DNA of 64,000 nucleotides, taken from assembly GCF_000005505.3 (NCBI RefSeq), contig NC_016131.3:74069855-74133854 (forward strand), written 5' to 3'. The notes under the pieces were generated by a model. That model saw only the letters and a list, made by a program, of their open reading frames with translations. It ran no database searches and had not been told where the DNA came from. This DNA comes from Brachypodium distachyon (lineage: Eukaryota > Streptophyta > Magnoliopsida > Poales > Poaceae). The stretch's first letter is position 1, and each line of letters starts with the position of its first letter. Below, piece after piece: positions 46,225 to 62,200 of this stretch. The position numbers and the translations under genes are program-made.

Positions 46225-47628
46225 CTACCGCTGCAAGGGGGGCTGCTTCGAAGAACCATTTGGAGAATTTTTGCCCAAAACATTCAAAGCCTTCATCCGT
46301 TGCAGCTCTTTACCTGCAGTATACTGTTAGTGTGTGCCACTAGGTGTATTGCCCTTTTGAACTATAAGCTTCACAAATAATAAGAAAGCAAAAATATGGA
46401 AAGTGATATATCACCTTCCTCCACTAGGAGGTGTATTGCCCTTTTCTCCAACTCAATTGCATGCATGCTTCGACCAGCAGCTGAGAGTGACCTAAGCACT
46501 GTAAGTAAGGGGAGGAAGTCAATAATCAATGAAAATAAATATAATATATACATTACTACGGTGCTACACAGATGTCTTACTTTGCATATAACCCTCCTGG
46601 CTTGACTGATTACAATTCTCCAAATATGTCTGTAATCGATTATATCTCTCGCTCCAGTACGCGTTTTGGTTGCTTGGCCTATGGGCATCACCTTGAACTA
46701 AGGTGTCTGGAGTAATAGCTGGCTCATTAGCAGAAGGAACTGGCAGCTCATTAGCAGAAGGAACTGGCAGCTCATTAGCAGAAGGAACTGGCAGCTCATT
46801 AGCAGAAGGAATTGGCAGCTCATTATTCTTAGGTACAGTTTCTGCAATTGTTTTTGATGGAGATTCAGGTGGCACTAACTCTCCAGATTCGCCAATAGGA
46901 GATGTCATTTCAGAAGACACTTGCCCTCCAGATTCAACAATAGGAGATGCTACTTCTGGCTCATTGATCTGATCATGTTGCACCATCTGCTGTTCCTCTT
47001 TCACTTCTATTTTGTCTAGTCCATTACTCTTCAACTCTTGAGAAGAGTTCACTTTACTATGTTCAATTTCCACATTTTTCTGTTCCTCCTGCTCTCTTTC
47101 ATTGCCCTTGAACTCTTGAGAAGAGACCACTTTTATTTTGTCACCTCCGTCACCCCTTAACTCTTGAGAAGAGTTCACTTTATTATGTTCAATTTCCACA
47201 TTTTTATGTTCCTCCTGCTCTCTTTCGTTGCCCTTGAACTCTTGTGAAGAGCTCACTTTTATTTTGTCTCCTCCGTTACCCTTTAACTCTTGAGAAGCGA
47301 TCACTTTACTATGTTCAATTCCTACATTTTGCAGTTCCTCCTGCTGTCTCACATTACCCTTCAACTCTTGAGGAGAGTTGACTTTACTATGTTCAGTTTC
47401 CAAATTTTGCTGTTCCTCCTGCTCTTTTGTTTTGTCTCTTCCATTACTCCTCAACTCCTGAGAAGAGTTCACTTTATTATGTTCAGTGTCCACTTTTCGT
47501 CGTACATAAACATTCTGATAAACAGGACTTGAAGGAGCATCAGAATGCAGACGTTTTGTGCCCACAGCCTTTAAAGAATCTTCAGCGGGACCTTTATCCT
47601 TTGGCAGCGGAGAAGTGCCTTGAGACAT
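46225..47628 (-). CDS. Uncharacterised plant protein with internal repeats and conserved C-terminus
   Basis: Three coding exons (47628-46581, 46498-46415 and 46313-46225) join in phase to 406 aa. Function is unknown. The N-terminal two thirds are hydrophilic and repetitive. A 42-residue unit containing VEIEHNKVNSSQEL and KVVSSQEFKGNEREQEE is repeated, and further on ELPVPSAN is repeated about four times. The C-terminal roughly 75 residues look globular and helical (AYWSERYNRLQTYLENC, LRSLSAAGRSMHAIELEKRA, KELQRMKALNVLGK) and resemble a conserved plant family of unknown role. An upstream acceptor at 47763 (TTTATTGCAG|GTTC) shows that exon 1 of the CDS begins with 5' UTR, so a further non-coding exon lies upstream, probably at about 49.7-49.9 kb. 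Confidence 0.78.
46722..46826. repeat. 24-bp coding tandem repeat (ELPVPSAN units)
   Basis: About four and a half copies of a 24-bp unit (GCAGCTCATTAGCAGAAGGA plus four bases) keep the frame of the uncharacterised gene. Near identity of the copies suggests recent slippage and likely length polymorphism. Confidence 0.9.
47034..47420. repeat. 126-bp coding tandem repeat
   Basis: ACTCTTGAGAAG landmarks start at about 47034, 47160 and 47286, each 126 bp (42 codons) apart, with related half-units in between and beyond. The repeat preserves the reading frame of the uncharacterised gene. Confidence 0.85.
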
Positions 47629-47762
47629 TTTTACGATGATTGTACCCTTGTTTAGCAGCTCATGTGATGATGCTATTTTTACCGAGGATGCTAATTGATT
47701 GTCACTAGATGGAATAGCTCCTCCGAGACGATTCTACATTATACTCATCAACTTCGATTGAA

Positions 47763-49900
47763 CCTGCAATAAATGAAATGCTTTCCATCAATAGATGGAC
47801 CACAAAGATAATTAGAAAAAACCCAACTGCTTAAATAATGGCAGAAAAAAAGAACTTGAAGGTTCAATGATATATCATTCATGGTTCAGAGTTCAGACTA
47901 TTGCCTTGCAGGTTCATAAAATCAAATAGTCATTTCATATTTGGACTTCAAGTTTGAAACAAGGCGACCAATGCTGAATGACTACAAAGAACAATGTTCT
48001 ATTATTTAACAGAAAAAATATAATATAAACTGAAAACGTAAGGTATGAACATTGAGTTATCTTTCATATTATGAAGTTTCAATTAGATGTTGAAAATTAA
48101 AATTGAACTTCTACTGTTATGTTTGCACGATATTTTGTTAGTAGCTACAAATCATGATCACACAAATAATTTCAGATACAGATCCTATGGCAGTGCCTCA
48201 GTGTCACAAAATGTGCATATTGTTGGACTAATTATTGGTCAAAAATTAAAAGGTTTGATTTTGAACAATCAAATAAAGACATATTATATGAATGCACAAT
48301 CAGACATTACAAGCACTTTGTTTTAGACAACAGTTAAAAAAAATTCCATATAGTATCTAGTTCATATATTCTGTTAGATACATCCTCTAGAGAAAAAGGG
48401 TTTTAGTATGATAAAAAGGCATAAGGTCATTCTCTTTAGTATAAGAAAAATAGAGGATATGTACTTCTATTAAGCAAAAAAAAAAAAAAAGGAAACACCC
48501 CGATCTAGGCACCTAGCAAAGAAACTAGCATTAGGTCCAATCAAAATAAGCAAAAAATAAGTATCGCTCTAATAAAAATGAACATCAACCACATTTACAT
48601 ATATCATATATATAGTGCACATGAAGTAAACTGTGCAAAATCCAGCATAAATAGCAAAGAAAGACCTGGACAGCAGTTACCTAGAATGGTGCCCGTTCAC
48701 ATCCACAAACAATCAAGCCAGATAATCAAAGCGGAAAATACACCAAAGCAAATTATATTATAATGACGGAATAATGAAATAGAGATAGGCGAGAAATATC
48801 ATCTTTTCAGTACTTAACTGATCATACCACATCCCCTATGGTAGCTACCACCTAAAATGGCAGTGTGTTCACATTCACAAACAACTAAGTAGGATAGTCA
48901 AAGGAGGTAATTAAAACACCAATGCAGGTTGTAGTGATTGAATAGCTAAAACAACACTTGATATGGATCACATGGTGCTTTACAAGCCTTCCTAGTTCTG
49001 TTATTTTTATCAAGCCATGGTTCTTAAACCTTTGCATAAATAGCAAGTACTACGTGAGTCAGTGAGTGCATGCAAGAAGCGAGTTCAACAAGCCGTCACA
49101 TACTTGAAGTACATCGGAGAGCAGTAAATAAATCACCAACGTAATTTTTCTTCTTCATATAAGAAACCCACAAATGTAACTGGATTATGCCCATCATTCC
49201 AATTGAGAACTAATACATAAACAGATAAATAGAAATTTTAAATTGGTACCGCAAAACACTTGACAACGGATTATTTCCTCATTAACTTATGTCCATTAGC
49301 AACTAGCAGTTCAGGTGTTTAACAATAGGAGACAAAATAATTCTTAATAATGTCAACTGACACTTCAATATAGCGGTGTACACACTTAAAACTAACCAAA
49401 AAGGTAACTGCTCAGAACCAAGACAGAAGTATGGTTTATTGCTTTCAGATTTGATAGAACAAGATATGCACGGACACTACGAGGTTCTCAGCAGTCCGAG
49501 GCGATAATAGAGCAGCCGAACTAAACGCCGGGGGTTGCTGCTCCTCTGTAATGGGGTCCAAGCTCGTCCAATCTCTACGGGATTTGTAAGTTCTAATCGC
49601 AGACGAATCGACCGCGTGCCAAAGGGGGGGTTCCCTTCTTCCGCTCGCGGGGACAGGGAGGGAGAATGTGGGAACAGCAAGGCTTGTTCGAAACAAACGG
49701 GGGGCGGAATAAGGACTCACCCGAGATCAGTGATGCCGGTCCCGGGCGCGTATTCGATCGGGAAAGAGATACGCGCACGCAGTACGTACGGCGGCGAGCC
49801 CACGTCGGGGCGGGCGCAGTACGAAGGCGCGCCTGCGAATGCGGTTTACCGGCAGCTGCTCGGTGGGACGGGGCCGGGAGGCGGCCGGAGCAGCGGCGCT
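47763..49900 (-). other. Probable 5' UTR intron and first exon of the uncharacterised gene
   Basis: The acceptor ends at 47764 (minus strand). The AT-rich stretch to about 49440 is free of genes. In the GC-rich block 49490-49990, a strong donor on the minus strand (CTCGG|GTGAGT) gives a first exon ending at 49721. This would make a 5' UTR intron of about 2 kb. It is inferred from splice sites and composition only. Confidence 0.45.
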
Positions 49901-50842
49901 TGCGCAAACCCTAGAGCGTGCGTGCGTTGTAGCTCTCTATCGCTCGCCTCGGAATGGAAACGGGAGGAAAGCAGGGGAACGGTTCGTGAGGAAGGGGAGA
50001 AAAACGGGGGTATTTCTTCAACTTTTAACCCCAACTTTCCTGATCTGATAATTTGACCTTTCCCAACTGTAGGAAGGGGAGAAAAACAGGAGAGGAATGT
50101 CAAATCATTCCAGTGGTAATATTTGTCATTTTTAGACAAAGTTTGAAGGAGGTTTGAATTCTACTCTAGTTCAATCAGACCGTGCTGAAGAGATAGGGGC
50201 GAAAGTGATCGAACGGGTCACGAGAGAAAAACGGTTGCAGCTAAAGGGCGGTTTGGACAATTGATGTGGGCACAGATGATAAAATACCAGCAAAGTTGGG
50301 ACGAAGTATCCACTCCTGCAAATCGTCAAAGCATCAGAGAAGAAAGGGCATGTTAAGAGATTTCGATGTTGTCAAATAGTACTCTTACTAGTTACTACTT
50401 ACTACTGTACAGACCAACTAGACGGATTGTTTTTCACCAACAGCTAGCTGATAAAAACATGCAGGTACACATCGCGTAGTCTAGCCACCGGCACACAACG
50501 GCAGATTTGATCACACACCCCAATTTACATTACACTTTGCCCCGTTCTACATCACCAGCATGTTGAGTCTGAAGCGAGCAAATTACCAAAGTGCAATCTA
50601 AAGCGATGCATATAGACAGGATAAATTTATCTCATGGAATGTGGCAGCAGGGATAACGGGGATCACCCCCTAGCTTCCCCTTAAGAACATGTACCCAACC
50701 TCTTGGTCCCCGTGAGGCTTAACTTGTTCGTTAGACAGAAAAACATAGAAACTTATTACAGGACGCGCGATCCTACTATCTCGGGGTTCATCAAGATTAT
50801 CTATCTCTAACACGCAGATAAAGAGTCAGCTAAAGTGGCACT
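49901..50842. other. Promoter side of the uncharacterised gene and 3' flank of mtHSP70
   Basis: An AAACCCTAGAG (telo-box-like) word lies near 49906. The rest has no recognised feature. The last 300 bp should be mtHSP70 3' UTR. Confidence 0.4.
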
Positions 50843-54633
<3,791 letters not shown>

Positions 54634-54802
54634 GGCGGGGTGACGGAGAGCGACCAGCGAAGAGCGAGGGGTTTAGGGTTTTGGGCGAAGCGGAGGAGGA
54701 CGAAGGTGCCAGCGAGCGGCGCGAACTCCGGGGTACGGTGGGGGGAACGCAACGCGGCGTTGCTTGCTTTTGTGTAGGCAGTCGCGGGAGGGGGAGGCCG
54801 TG

Positions 54803-54867
54803 GAATGCTCTAGAGCCTTGTGGCTCCAGCCTCCAGGCTCTATTGCCGTTGGTGGAATGCTCTAGAA
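54803..54867. promoter_or_regulatory. Two heat-shock-element-like sites upstream of mtHSP70
   Basis: GAATGCTCTAGAG (54803-54815) and GAATGCTCTAGAA (54855-54867) match the GAAnnTTCnnGAA pattern. The second has one mismatch and the first has two. They lie about 170-235 bp upstream of the mtHSP70 ATG and are part of a direct repeat (TGGAATGCTCTAGA). Function is inferred from pattern and position. Confidence 0.5.
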
Positions 54868-55383
54868 CGGCCTGCGTGTCTGGGCCGGGCCGTGTAGCCG
54901 GGACTTTTCTCATGAAATTGAATCCGGGACTTTTCTCAACAAGAAAAGTGATATGGCCGGGACAAATGTTTTCACCTACCACACCATACCATGTATGCAC
55001 GGCCAGCAATATATATACATGACCACCGGTCCATTGAGACTATGTTCTCACAATACACCATGTAAGTTATCGAGTTCCATTGCCTTTGATTTTCACTCAT
55101 ACGCGAAGTGTTGGTTGCAAGAAAACAAAGGCAAATATGGGTATCTTGAAATAGGAGGCATCGAGAAAGAAATGTCTAGTATCATATCGAAGCGTCGTTA
55201 GCGATAAGCCTAGCATGGACAAAAGCACTCCAAAAATCTGAGAGTATGCCATCATAAATGTACTCAACCGGATTCTTGGGGTGTTTGAAGGCAATTTCAT
55301 AGATATGGTGCCTGAGAAAATACAAACTCTTTGGCGGAGATTGTAGCAAGACAATGCCTTGTCTTCTCTAGTAGTAGAGATAT

Positions 55384-55932
55384 GGGTTAATTGGATCTAT
55401 GCCATTATAATTTTCACCGGTTGGAGATATGACATTACAAAAACTTGACTGGAGAAATGCCGTTCTAACTTTTTTATACCTCTATTCATGCCATTTTGTC
55501 CAATAACATCACGTATACCGTCTAAATACATATAGCCATAGCTCTATACGAACATTTATTTTTCCCATCCCAAGTCAAATAGTTTTATTCCTCTTATTCC
55601 CCACGCGTTCCTCATATCCCGTCCCCAACGGTGGACTCATATTACTGTTTTTATTTTCTGTAATTTTTATAGATTTTTCTGAAAAGATTGAATTTTGGGC
55701 CAAATTTGAATTTTTTTTAACCTTTATGGCGCTTGGAAGACTCGAACGTACTGCTGAACGTCGTAAATAGAGGTATTATGGTAAATACTGTTGTACAATT
55801 ATTGGTCTTAAGTGGACAGAATGGCATGGATAGCGGTATAAGAAAATTAGAGTGGCATTTTTCCAAGTCAAATTTTTTTAATGACATATCTCCAACCGGT
55901 GAAACAGAGAGTGACATATATCCAATTAACCC
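55384..55932. mobile_element. 549-bp element with long terminal inverted repeats
   Basis: The left arm from GGGTTAATTGGATCTATG and the right arm ending in ATCCAATTAACCC are inverted copies over about 125 bp, including TTTCACCGGTTGGAGATATG and GCCATTCTGTCC / GCCATTTTGTCC. The flanks GAGATAT and GACATAT are similar, perhaps a decayed 7-10-bp target duplication. Long arms and no coding content suggest a MULE-type or foldback MITE. It lies between the divergent mtHSP70 and TPR genes. Confidence 0.85.
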
Positions 55933-56217
55933 AGACATATCGGCACTTTAAAAGCCTGAAAAAAATGTCCCAAGAAACACGACTTCAACACGAGATTTGA
56001 CGCAATTTCATACGATAACATCACGTGATTGTTTCATTTCCGTTTAGCACACGGCCGCTTCACTGACTGTGGGCCGATTCCCTTTTCTTCCCCAGTCCAC
56101 CTTCATCTCGCCGCAGTTCGAGTGTTGGACTCGACGAGTTCCTTCTCTTGGCACTTCACGGCGTCTCCGTCCCCTCTCCTCCCAGATCTCCGGCGCTCCC
56201 AAACCCCAACCTCCCAG

Positions 56218-59200
56218 ATGCCAGAGATGGAGGAGTCCGCACAGCCAAAGCCCGCTGACCCATCGGAGCCGGAGCACCCCAACGGCGCAGGGGAGCCGGT
56301 GCTGGAGCCGGAGCCGGTGTCGCCCGACGCGGAGGCGCCTTCGGCTGCGGAGGAGGTGGCGGTAGTAGAAGAAGAGGCTCCGACGAGATCGGCGTCAGCC
56401 AAGGACGCGGAGACGAATGCGGAGGGCTGGCGACCCTACACCATGGGGGAGCTGCTAGGGGAGGCCGCGGAGGCCGCCGCCGCCGGGAGATCCGCGTTCG
56501 CGGAGGAGAATGGGGTTGGATCTGCCGCGGCCGACGGCTCCAGGTTAACTTTCCTCTACCTCCTTGTTCTCTGCCGAGGAATTCAGATCTCAATCGACGA
56601 AGTGATCGAGCCGTGCTGCTGCGGCTAGATTCACCGCTCGTAGTGTTGGTTTGCTTTGTTAGCTGTAGAGCTGAGTTTAGATCTATGCCGTCGGTGTGAA
56701 TTCTGGTGCCGGTGCTTACCCAGGGTAGTCGTTGCTGCATTGAATTGCTTAGCTAGGGCTTGCAATTGCTTGGCCAACTCACTTGCTAGATGTTTCAGGC
56801 TCTGTGTCATTATCAAATCGGTTAACACAAGTTCTGTGATCTCTCCCACGTGAATTGTATTTCATGTTCCAGCCTTCAATCATTAAATAGCCGTAGCTCC
56901 ATAACGTTTGGAGTTTTGACCGAATTATGCTGTTTCAGATGGCTGGTGCTAGTAGTCATTGAGAATTCTATAGCCTTATTGTAGCAATCTAATATACTAG
57001 GATGATTGAACGGTGCAATCATCTGTCTTCATTTGTAGACACTTGTTCCCTTTAATATGAATGACTTGATTTTTCTATAATTTTGCTGCATTTCATAAGG
57101 AAAACGCTAGAAAATAGTACTACCTTGTATCTAGGGATGCAAGCGGGATCCCGTTTAACTGACTTCCTGGTTCAATTTTGTGCAAAGTTGTCTTGAAGAT
57201 TTGGAGGTTGTCGTAGAAACGGATATATGCAGGATCACATTTGCATCCATACTCGTATCTAGCTCCCAGATGGTATTTAGGGCATGAGTGACTGTGCAAA
57301 ACTTAGTTGAGAACCTGATTAGGGATTATGTTGTCTTTGAACATTTTGGAAGTGTTTGTTACTTTCTTTGACTAAGGCTGACCATTTTGCGACCCCATTT
57401 GCTCCCGCTCCCTAAGTAATAACAAAAAAAATTATCCGCTGCCCTGCTGGATCCTCAGGAGCAGATTTGTGCTTGGGTGTGAACACTTCCTCATTACAGT
57501 TGTTTCTTATTGTTTGTACGAGTGTCCACAGTATGATTTTCTGTTATCAATTACTCCCTCCTTTTCTTAAAGCATGGCGTATTTGTCCTGTGCACTTATA
57601 CCAAGGAAGCCTCTTGTGCACTTATTTTGGACTAGTTTGCCCCTCTGATACCAGCTTGGGCAGCTGCGCTACGCAATTAATCACCACATGAAGCAGCCGC
57701 AGTAGTACTACTGGACTACTCGTCCTGGCCCACGCGCATGCAATTGAGCACTCCATGTTTCCACATGCGGCACGTCCCTTGGTCCCATCCGCTGCAAGCT
57801 TTGATTTTTTTTCACGAACAGAGGAAGAGCTAGAAGCAGCCGGCGTTGAACATGGAGGAGGATTGCTTGCTATTCATGGAGGCGGCCATGAAGGCGAAAG
57901 GGCAGTGGGCGTGCCAGGCTCAGGCTCACCGCCCGCGGCCATGCCAGGCATGGCTGCAGCAGAGGCAACCTCGAGAGCCATGGACAAGCTAGCGGAAGCA
58001 ACCTCGATGAGCACGTGCAAGCCAGCCATGGACAAGCTGGCGGACGCAACGACAATGCCGCCCATGGACAAGCTAGCGGCAGCAATGGTGCCGGCCACAG
58101 GCGCGGACTCTCCTGCCGCTCGCGCTCTGCATACGGAGTCGCTGATCACGGAGTCTATTCTCAGAGCAACGCTGGCCACGTCATGCGCATTAGGGCTTTG
58201 AACCAAGTGGAAGAGGCAGGAAAAGAAAGGGAAAGGAAAGGAGGAAGGAGATCGAGAGAAAAAAGGAGGAAGACGATGCCGTGATTGGCAACAGAAAGGA
58301 GAGATTTTCTCTTGTGTGCATTAACGTGTGCATGCGGAAGATGAGGAGAGCGCGGGCCCTGCGGGTGTTTTCCCGAGAGAGATTTCAGGGGCAATATCAG
58401 GAGATCATTGACAAAAAACGTCGTGCGCCGTTCTTTGAGAAAAAAAGTGGGGAAATTTTATACACCATGCTTGAAGGAAAGGAGGGAGTAGTATGGTGGA
58501 TTTGTTTTCTGCCAAAATTGGAATAATAGAATACAACATTTCATAGCCTTTGGTTGTTCAAATGTTTTTGAAGTATCCATAATAATTGTAACACTTTCCT
58601 AGTTAACTTTGTCCATTTCAGCCAGGACAACCTGCGGCTCTCATCCAATAATGATGTTGCCATGGACTTGATAAATAGTGTCACCGGAGTTGATGAGGAA
58701 GGCCGCTCTCGACAACGTATTCTTACCTTTGCCGCTAAAAGGTTTTTTGTTTATCTCAACTGATTAACCTAATCTTGTCGTAGTATTATAATTAGCTCAA
58801 ACTTGCATGTTTCTTAAAGATATGTTTTGCAGATATATTAGTGCCATTGAAAGAAACCCAGAAGATCCTGATGCATATTATAACTGGGCCCTAGTCCTCC
58901 AGGTAAAAGTGTAGTTCTTATTTACCTCATGTACCCGCTCTTACATTACTTAAAGATGACTATTGCATGGTTTCATTCTGTCCCGTAAAGCATGCGAGTG
59001 AAACGAACAATGCATGAAAATGAAAAAAACAATGAGAAGGGTTTTTGTTATTTAATAACCCTTTTAAACACTATTGCAGGAAAGTGCGGACAACGTGGAT
59101 CCTGATTCTGATTCTTCGAAAGATTCATTACTTGAGGAGGCTTGCAAGAAGTATGGTGAAGCGACACGACTTTGCCCAACACTGTATGATGTACGTTTAC

Positions 59201-62200
59201 CACTCGAATACTTTTATTAGTTGATGTTGAACTTGATTGGAAATTACAAAGAATTTTGGCCTCGTTGTATCCAAAAAGAAATGGTGCCATGTCGTGCATT
59301 ACTGATTTAATATTGAACCCAATGAGATGCTATTGAATTTCGTTTATGCATTAATGCCTCGTGCCCACTTGCTACTCTGTGGAAAATATCACAGCTCTCA
59401 GGCATCTCTTCTATCCTTGTAGGCATATTACAACTGGGCTATTGCAATCGCTGACCGGGCCAAAATGCGTGGACGTACCAAAGAGGCTGAAGAATTATGG
59501 CATCAGGTCCTAAACTATGTTAATAAGTTTTTTGCATTCTATAATGGTTAATTTTTAATCGTTATTTCAGCTCTTATGAAGAATATTCTAGTATTATATT
59601 GTTTTCAAACAATGGATTTTGAGGAGTTAATGTGTGCTCATCTTCTTTTTCAGGCTATAATGAACTACGATAAGGCAGTCCAGTTAAGTTGGAACAGCCC
59701 CCAGGTCAGTACGGACTCTCTTAACTGATTGAGTAATACTACTCTTGTATTTGAAGTGTTGTGGTAAATAATTCACCGCAGGGAACCATTAAGATGCATG
59801 CAAGAGTCATAAAAAAATACAATGAACACAAATGCATACCATCACCAAAGATGAACCGTGAGCTTTACTCCATACTTCCACAGCTATAAGGTTGCACTGC
59901 AGAAACGTCCTGAAAGGCTGTGCAGCATTCCATGTCAATCTTTATGATTTCTTATGCATCCACTGGGAAGAAAAATCAATAGCTCACACCTACCGCAGAT
60001 GACCTATCTTAAGAGATTTTGTGCCAAACTCATTTAATAATTCTACTCATTTTTAATGCCAAACTTAAATAATTTTGAAATCATCATGTTTTCTAATGTG
60101 AAGTTAAACTGTTCTGCCTTTTGTACTGACTTCTACATTTAACAAAGCTATTAACTGGATATTCGTTAAATATATGTCTGATCTTCATTTGGCTTCAACT
60201 ATTGTTTGTCTGTTTCTTTGATTTGCAGGCCCTCAACAATTGGGGACTTGGACTACAGGTACTGTAGTTTATAAGTGTTCTATCAGATTTTCTATCTCTC
60301 CATCCATACATTATGCCTTTTCATTATTGTCAAGAGTATGAACTTGTGATGCAGGAATTGAGTGCGATTGTTCCTGCTCGAGATAAACAATCAATCATAA
60401 AAACAGCTATAAATAAGGTAGGCATAGTTCTAAATTCTATTATTGGGGAAATTACTTCTGAGTTCTGACCAATGTCTTTATCAGAAAATGTATCTACAAG
60501 AAAATGCCGAAACTAAGTTTCTTTTGTTTTGTTACACAGTTTCGTTCTGCCATCCGGTTGCAGTTTGATTTCCACCGGGCTATTTACAATCTTGGAACTG
60601 TCCTGGTGCGTTTTCTTGGTCTATTTATGACTGGAGTGTGGAGAGCACTTATTCAACTTAAACACATGTTAGCTTAATTCAGTTATGTACTTATGTGATA
60701 AATGGTAACAGCAGTCAATGTCCTTGTGTTTTTCTTTTATCCTACAGTATGGCTTAGCAGAGGATACCTCGAGGTCTGGGGGTCCAGATGCCTCTCCTAG
60801 TGACCTGTACAGTCAGTCTGCTATTTATGTCGCAGCTGCTCATGCATTGAAGCCAAACTATTCGGTGCGCAGATCCCTTCATTTTCCACTGCTGCCTACC
60901 AATTTCTTTATTTATTATTCAGGAAGCTTCAGATATGGCATTGTACTTCGAAGTAATTCAGTCAACCTGTGTAAAAAATGCTAACATGGTTCTATTATCC
61001 CATTTCCACAAATTGTGAAACTCTTACTATTTGTCTTGATTGTGATGAACATTGGTTGTAATGAGCATGATGTAACATCACATTTATTGATGTAGAACTG
61101 TTTTCTCGCCGTCCATTAATCAATCTTTCCAGGGTTGTTGTATATGCATCTACTCCCCCCGATCCTAAATTGTTGTCGAAATATTACATGTATCTAGACG
61201 CCTTTTAAGAGTAGATACATCCATATTTGGATAAATTTGAGACAAGAATTTAGGATCGGAGGGAGTACCTTTTTTATATGCTTCCAGTTTTCAGCACCCA
61301 GCTTTGATAGCATCTTATTACCTTCCAGTGATACTCAATTGAATGAATTTTATTCTTGTCATATGGGAGAGTGTGTGTGCCTTGCCTTATATTGTGATGT
61401 GGCTATAGAATCTTAAATTTCATTTGTTGATTAATGAATATTTAGGCATAACAGTTGTCAACACCTACTGAAATTGCTTTGCACAATGCAGGTTTATCGC
61501 AGTGCTCTTCGATTAGTCCGCTCAATGGTATGTTTGCATGCTCTATGCTTTCTGTTTTGCTTTACTCTATAGTATCTACAATTCTAATATGTTTGTTTGA
61601 AGTGTATTTTAAGTAGCATGTCTTGTATTTGACTACGGTTGGTGGTTGGTAGATCATAGATGAACCTGAGTTGTTCTGTTATGTTGCTATTAGCCAGGTT
61701 CCAGGGCTAGCTTTAAATAAGAACATATGATCCTTGTTTCTTGCAAGCTATCCATGATATCTTAAACGTCTGCATAGTTAGTGAAACACATTTGACTTGA
61801 TTCATTGTTTGGCACAAAGCGGAACAGAGAAGCTAGCACAATAACAAAGCCTGTATCATGAAATGCCTGCCTTTTTAAAAGATGATTCAGCAAATTAGAA
61901 TGTAAACATTGTGAACCTGTGAGGTTGCCTCTCCATTAAAAATTGTAGTTTTCCCTTAGTGTGTATCCAAGTTACTCCTATCTATCTTTGTCTTTATATT
62001 TATCTATCTTTGTCTTCATATTTTCCATTTTTTTGGATACCTATGCACATGACAGGCGAGTCTCAGTTTAGATTATCTCTTGTGAAAATCTAACTGTGGT
62101 GTTAGTGACATCGTTGCTTAACCGCTGTGTGCTTTACAGCTGCCTTTGCCATATTTAAAAGTGGGATATTTGACTGCCCCTCCAGCAGACGATCCCATTG

